From Stephanodiscus triporus (Eukaryota > Bacillariophyta > Thalassiosirophyceae > Thalassiosirales > Thalassiosiraceae): a DNA stretch of 11,912 nt. The stretch covers positions 1-11,912 of the forward strand of contig JALLAZ010000929.1 of assembly GCA_036939755.1 (NCBI GenBank), in the 5' to 3' direction. Below are positions 8,504 through 11,912 of this stretch, piece by piece. The position numbers and the translations under genes were made by a program. Under the pieces are notes generated by a model. The model was given only the letters and a program-made list of their open reading frames with translations. It ran no database searches and had not been told where the DNA came from. Each line of letters starts with the position of its first letter. The stretch's first letter is position 1.

Positions 8504-9922
8504 TCACACGCGCCGTTCCGCGACGATGATCCTATTCATCGGCGTTATCGCGCGCGGCACGGCGGCGAAGTCGACGTGATAATCGCCGCCGACGCGTCGT
8601 CCGGTCGTCGTCGACGACGACGACGACAGCGCGAACGCCCGACGAATATCCGCGGCCATCGCCACCCCCAGCGCCCTACGCACGCCGTACGGCGCGCCGT
8701 CGGCCGTGCCGGTGTAGCAGCACGGCATGACGGCGATCGACGATGCACCGACGACGTCCGCGGCGTACTCCAAGACCGAGTCCGTGAGCGACCCGCACGC
8801 GTGGGTCGAGATCACGATCGTGGCCGTCGTCGTCGTCGTCGTCGTCGCGCCTTGTCCTCGTCGTCGTCCTCGCGGTCGTCCTCCTCCGCGCGTCGAAGAA
8901 GACGAGGACGACGCGGCGGCGAATTCCTCGATCGTCGACTCGACGAAGGTGACCGCTCCCGCCCTACCCACCCACGGGCAAACCTCGGCGATGATTTCCC
9001 TCAGGATCGCGTGCGACTTCGGCTCGATCCGATCGACCAGGGTCGTTACGACGTCGTAATGATATGCTCCACCGTCGTCGTCGTTGCTCGTCGTACTAGT
9101 GCCGGGGGGATTGCAGGCGAGGAAGATCATGCCCGTGAGTCCGTGTCCGGAGCACAGGTCCTGGACGTCGAGGATATGTCGATGATCGCGGTGGTCGCCG
9201 AAGTCGTCGATGTCGTTGCCGTCGTCGCCGATGTCAACGTCGACGCAGTCGTCCTCCCCCGCGTCGCCTCGCCGTCGCCGACGCGTCGTCGTCGTGGTCG
9301 TCGTCGTCGAGAGTAGCGTCCTCCTCGCCGCGCCGATCAGTCGCTTGCCGCACCTCAGGTAGAATTCCACCGATTCCGCGACCTCCTTCGCGTCCACCGG
9401 CGCGTCCCTACGCGCGAGGTGATCGACAATCGTCTTCAATATCGCGCTCGTCGACAAAGACGCGGACGACGGCGAGAGCGCCCTCGGTAACGGCGATCCC
9501 TCGACGTCGTCCAGGAGCGACGTCGACGACGACGACGACGCGGACGATCGCGGGGGGGAGTCGAGGTAGTGTCGGCGTATGCGCACCCTGCCGTTGTTAT
9601 TGTTGTTCGAATTCGAATTCGAATTCGAATTCGACGACGATCCGACCACCGCCCGTCGTCGCGACGACGACAGGGAGAGCGGGCCCCTGAACGGCGGATC
9701 GTCGTCGTACGACGTGGGATGGTCCTTCCGGGCGCCGTAGTCGGAGGTGTGATAGGAGGAGGAGGAGGAGGAGGCGGACGACGACGACCTTGGGACGACG
9801 ACGATCCCGCGGCCGGCGTCATTGTCGTCGTCGTCGTCCGCGGTTAGGGGGGGCATATTCCTGGGCGACGAGAGGAGGGCGAGCGCGGAGAGGATGGCGA
9901 TCGCGGCGACCATTTTTATCAT
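8504..9922 (-). CDS. Membrane-anchored or secreted SAM-dependent methyltransferase-like protein (Methyltransf_32-like)
   Basis: I choose the ATG at 9922 (472 aa). The frame stays open to 9949, but only through a TTG. A second ATG at 9913, in the context AAAAATGG, is an equally good start. Residues 4-20 are hydrophobic, a signal peptide or anchor. Residues 25-150 are Asp-, Ser- and Asn-rich low complexity. The catalytic part shows DLCSGHG (255-261, SAM-binding motif I), VDRIEP (about 296-301, with the acidic residue expected after strand 2), STHACGSLTD (372-381) and VMPCCY (398-403). A HACG block followed by PCCY is typical of the family that includes METTL25, GSTCD and Trm13-like enzymes. The substrate cannot be read from the sequence. 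Poly-Thr, poly-Ser and Arg/Gly tracts interrupt the fold at about 206-218, 337-368 and 433-440. GC content and CGN triplet use are far above those of the neighbouring genes. It is convergent with the helicase gene, and the mobile-element leader begins just upstream. Confidence 0.75.
   Translation of the reverse strand: MIKMVAAIAILSALALLSSPRNMPPLTADDDDDNDAGRGIVVVPRSSSSASSSSSSYHTSDYGARKDHPTSYDDDPPFRGPLSLSSSRRRAVVGSSSNSNSNSNSNNNNNGRVRIRRHYLDSPPRSSASSSSSTSLLDDVEGSPLPRALSPSSASLSTSAILKTIVDHLARRDAPVDAKEVAESVEFYLRCGKRLIGAARRTLLSTTTTTTTTRRRRRGDAGEDDCVDVDIGDDGNDIDDFGDHRDHRHILDVQDLCSGHGLTGMIFLACNPPGTSTTSNDDDGGAYHYDVVTTLVDRIEPKSHAILREIIAEVCPWVGRAGAVTFVESTIEEFAAASSSSSSTRGGGRPRGRRRGQGATTTTTTTATIVISTHACGSLTDSVLEYAADVVGASSIAVMPCCYTGTADGAPYGVRRALGVAMAADIRRAFALSSSSSTTTGRRVGGDYHVDFAAVPRAITPMNRIIVAERRV
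9605..9634. repeat. Tandem GAATTC hexamer repeat inside the methyltransferase gene
   Basis: Four uninterrupted GAATTC units (9609-9632) are extended at both ends by partial units. On the minus strand they encode alternating Asn-Ser and run on into an Asn tract. Each unit is an EcoRI site and a palindrome. This looks like slippage growth within the disordered N-terminal region. Confidence 0.9.
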
Positions 9923-9968
9923 TCGTTTTGTGTATATGTTACTCCCCAAATTGCTTGCAGTAAAATTT

Positions 9969-9991
9969 CCATACGGGGATTCCCCAAATGG
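9969..9991. repeat. Imperfect palindrome, copy 1 (CCAT-NN-GGGGA core)
   Basis: Two 11-base arms surround one central base; the left arm is CCATACGGGGA. Nine of eleven positions pair with the right arm, the two mismatched positions being the NN after CCAT. It has the same plan as the perfect copy at 10018-10040. Confidence 0.85.
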
Positions 9992-10017
9992 TAATTTTTC
10001 GGCCTACCTACCCGAAA

Positions 10018-10040
10018 CCATACGGGGAGTCCCCGTATGG
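10018..10040. repeat. Perfect palindrome, copy 2 (CCATACGGGGA arms)
   Basis: An 11-base arm, CCATACGGGGA, is followed by a single G and then its exact reverse complement TCCCCGTATGG. It starts 49 bp after the start of copy 1. It could be a subterminal protein-binding site or a strong hairpin of the mobile element. Confidence 0.9.
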
Positions 10041-10062
10041 AAACGGGGAGGGCCATTTCGAT

Positions 10063-10078
10063 GGGCTCTTCAGAGCCC
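10063..10078. repeat. Perfect inverted repeat GGGCTCT/AGAGCCC
   Basis: Seven-base arms flank a 2-base centre. It lies 22 bp after palindrome copy 2 in the element leader, adding to a dense cluster of inverted repeats in about 110 bp. Confidence 0.8.
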
Positions 10079-10368
10079 TTCAGTCACGCACAAGTTGGCA
10101 TTATCACCCAAATTTTCGGCGATTCAACGCGCTCCTGACCGAAAAATTAGGCGGCCGAACACCCCGATCACCAAGAAGTTAGGCGACCAGCAAGTGGCGC
10201 CTCTGGCGGAGAATTACGCGGAAAAAGCGGAAGGGGGCTTAACGTTTAGTCAAGGATTTTTGGGTTCTGTGCTGGCGGCGCACCGAGAAGCCCTCAAAAA
10301 AATTTCGGTTCGGTTCAGTGCCCGCGGCGCAGGACAAGGTTTCCATTTCCACAATCCCCATTTCAGAA

Positions 10369-10379
10369 CGGGGTCCCCG
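10369..10379. repeat. Short palindrome CGGGGTCCCCG
   Basis: Five-base arms around a central T, 33 bp upstream of the integrase ORF start codon. It repeats the GGGG-N-CCCC theme of the two longer palindromes at the left of the leader. Confidence 0.75.
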
Positions 10380-10412
10380 ATTTGAGAATATCAGCGATTT
10401 TCAACCTCCACG

Positions 10413-11231
10413 ATGGCTGGCGGTCACACTCGAACGTCACCCAGCAAGGAAGATTCCCCTGTTTCTGATGAGGCGCCCGCCTCCAAGACAGCTGTACCCT
10501 CCTCAGCTCCGGCCTTCCAAAACGCGCCCTCTTCAGCAATTACTACAACCGAAATCGATGGATTCTCCATCGAGGAGGTTACAGATCGTGCCGCGGAATC
10601 CACTGAACAGGACCATAATCCAGCAGACGATTCCTTTGACTGGGTAATCGAGGGGGTGGAGGACTTGGATGGCGATACTCGTCGTCACATGAATGTGTTC
10701 TACAAGAACCTAAAGGCATATTTTGGTCAGAGGAACTATACATCTATCCTCATGACGAAAGCGGATTACGACCAGCGGGTGGCATTTTGTCTCGACTTGG
10801 TCGATGGTGGTGATTGCCGGGCACATTTTTTGGCTGGCAACTCCAACGCGTATAAATGGGCGAAAAAGTATCATGTCGTCACTGCCGGTGCAGAGAGTAG
10901 TGTTCTTGTCCTTCGCCCCGATGATAATCAACGGAAGAAAAAGAAGGGGAGCAGGGGGATTGATGTGACGGCAATGAGGTTAGAGGACCTCCAGCAGCCT
11001 ACGTATGTCGAGAAGCTCTTCGTCGACCTCTGGAAGATCCATCAGGTGGATCATTGCAAGGGTTTAAGCCTATTCACGCATGCTAAGAATCGGCATGGGA
11101 ATATCACAAGAGAGGTGTGTAAGATGTTCACCGATGTATGTCCTCAATGCGTCAAGCTTCTGAGTCGGAAGAAGCCAGTGGCGGGGATCAAGAACATTGT
11201 GACGGAGGGCTTCGGAGAGGGGGGTGGATGA
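10413..11231 (+). pseudogene. N-terminal part of element integrase (H2C2 zinc finger), catalytic core missing
   Basis: A 272-aa frame starts at an ATG, the first after an in-frame TGA at 10383. Residues 1-75 are Ser/Ala/Thr/Glu-rich and probably disordered. Residues 90-190 resemble the region before the integrase finger in KRBA2-like proteins and related elements (F-Y-x-N-L-K-x-Y, then YKWAKKYHVV). The finger itself is His210-x3-His214 followed by Cys243-x2-Cys246, with HGNITREVCKMF between. After NIVTEGFG, where a full protein would enter the DDE catalytic domain, the frame runs into GEGGG and stops. The following frame (from 11228) resumes near the end of that domain, so the core appears deleted. 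The finger is intact and the frame is open, so a truncated protein could still be made. It is unclear whether the copy is dead, non-autonomous or host-used. Confidence 0.75.
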
Positions 11232-11912
11232 AAACAAACAAATCAAACCACTGGGCAATAGGCTGCAGGATTGTCATGTGGAGAATCAATACACAGATTC
11301 ACCAGACCATCAAGGACACACCGTATCACCTCACATATGGTCAGCACCCTCGTGTTGGTATTGCAAACTTGCCCGTCTCTGCTGAAGTTCTTGACAGACT
11401 GTCAACGGAGGCCGAACTGAACCATCTGGTGTACTCCCAAATAAATGTTGATGGCCGGGCAATCACTGCACAGCAACGATCCACTACGGACAACACGGTC
11501 TCCATTCTTGAGGACACAGCACCCACTACGGATAATGTCTCCATACTTGAGGACAATGACAATGAAGAGTTACTTTTGCCCACTTCACCTCTTGGCAAGC
11601 GTAAGGAGAGGACTGCACGAGAAACCGGGGTTACACAGAGGCAGAGACGAGCTGAGTTACTAGAAGAAACCGCACAACATGTTCTTGGAAGTGATGGTCT
11701 TGAATACGATGACCAAGATAAAGATCCCATAACTACTCCTAACAAAGGCACCACTGGTGACAACACCAACCGCTGGCTAGAATTGATTGACGAGCGTGGG
11801 GACAACTGCCTACAACTTGACGAGATTGGTCGTGCGCGCGTCAATTCTGTCTTTCCGATCATCTACTGCACGAACAACAAGGACATACACGATGATGCCA
11901 ATTGGGCACCGT
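11228..11912 (+). pseudogene. C-terminal remainder of element integrase, runs off the window
   Basis: An ATG at 11228 opens a frame of at least 228 codons that stays open to the last base. It overlaps the TGA of the previous frame in the four bases ATGA. Early residues HWAIGCRIVMWRIN, then TPYHLTYGQHPRVGIANLP and STEAELN, match the segment that follows the catalytic glutamate in integrases of KRBA2-like and Ty3-like elements. No DDE residues lie ahead of them. From about residue 80 the sequence is acidic and Thr/Asp/Asn-rich, with a 14-residue tandem repeat, then a Lys/Arg patch (GKRKERTARETG). Near the right edge it has a new segment (RWLELIDERGDNCLQLDEIG) that I do not recognise. Read together with 10413-11231, this is one gene broken by an internal deletion and frame change. 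Confidence 0.65.
11481..11561 (+). repeat. Two-copy tandem repeat, 42 and 39 bp
   Basis: CCACTACGGA starts both copies (11481 and 11523), and both continue to CTTGAGGACA. The second copy lacks 3 bp. In the +2 frame (11228 onward) they encode T-T-D-N-(T)-V-S-I-L-E-D. The loss of exactly one codon keeps the frame, which suggests the tail was under coding constraint after duplication. Confidence 0.85.

Larger units (their letters stand above)
9931..11912 (+). mobile_element. Degraded integrase-bearing transposable element, right end outside window
   Basis: Evidence for an element comes from the integrase-type ORF at 10413-11231 and the integrase C-terminal frame from 11228, both (+). A roughly 450-bp noncoding leader with several palindromes precedes them. 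The left edge is not proven: I place it near 9931, where GC-rich triplet DNA gives way abruptly to AT-rich sequence, but no terminal repeat or target-site duplication can be matched because the right end is outside the window. No reverse transcriptase, RNase H or protease is visible. The element could therefore be a Ginger/KRBA2-type DNA transposon or an internally deleted Ty3/BEL-like retroelement. The missing integrase core means this copy is not autonomous. Confidence 0.65.

Noticed and set aside
8402..9316. Long + strand frame of about 304 codons opposite the methyltransferase gene
   Set aside because: It is almost entirely Arg, Val, Asp and Ala from CGN/GTC triplets. The repeat contains no stop in several frames, and the minus strand carries recognisable methyltransferase motifs.
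9923..9949. Extension of the methyltransferase start to 9949
   Set aside because: The codon at 9949 is TTG, not ATG. A eukaryotic nuclear gene should start at the ATG at 9922 or 9913, which also puts the hydrophobic segment at the N-terminus.
9969..10379. CRISPR-like array
   Set aside because: The repeated palindromes are few, unequally spaced and divergent, and the setting is a eukaryotic nuclear genome.
9822..10385. 187-codon + frame spanning the methyltransferase start and the element leader
   Set aside because: It crosses a clear composition boundary, runs through palindromes and has no family features. It does not begin at an ATG.
9931..10412. Long terminal repeat with tRNA primer-binding site
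   Set aside because: I see a TGGCGCC string near 10195, but no extended match to a tRNA 3' end, no second LTR copy in the window and no polypurine tract pair, so an LTR cannot be claimed.

Overview
The window looks like nuclear DNA of a eukaryotic microalga, most likely a diatom or other photosynthetic stramenopile. The reasons are short GT-AG introns (65-103 bp), compact gene spacing, unmistakable spliceosomal machinery, an organelle-type presequence on a metabolic enzyme, and a small secreted or targeted protein with tandem repeats of a kind I associate with algae. The lineage is an inference; no rRNA or organelle marker is present.

Layout, left to right. (1) 215-841 (+): a 208-aa protein with an N-terminal hydrophobic segment and two copies of a roughly 55-residue repeat. 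(2) 1167-4006 (-): a six-exon gene whose spliced product is 809 aa and carries the alpha and beta halves of a thiamine-diphosphate 2-oxoacid dehydrogenase E1 in one chain. One exon (3264-3008) has no start codon of its own and is easily missed. (3) 4007-4205: a 199-bp divergent intergenic region. (4) 4206-8149 (+): a two-exon gene for the DEAH-box spliceosomal helicase Prp2/DHX16, 1284 aa. (5) 8504-9922 (-): a GC-rich, triplet-repeat-rich gene for a membrane-anchored or secreted SAM-dependent methyltransferase-like protein. (6) About 9930-11912 (+): a degraded mobile element. It has a leader rich in GGGG-N-CCCC palindromes, an ORF with an H2C2 integrase zinc finger, and directly after it a second frame that resumes at the end of an integrase core. 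The catalytic centre between them is missing.

The first four genes are ordinary housekeeping or lineage-specific genes in convergent and divergent pairs; there is no operon logic. The right third changes character sharply: base composition shifts in the methyltransferase gene, and then the element remnant begins within a few tens of bases of that gene's start codon. I do not see a clear new defence or molecular system. The best leads are the fused E1 gene, the methyltransferase with low-complexity insertions inside its catalytic fold, the palindrome cluster at the element's left side, and the core-deleted integrase with a 4-base ATGA overlap.
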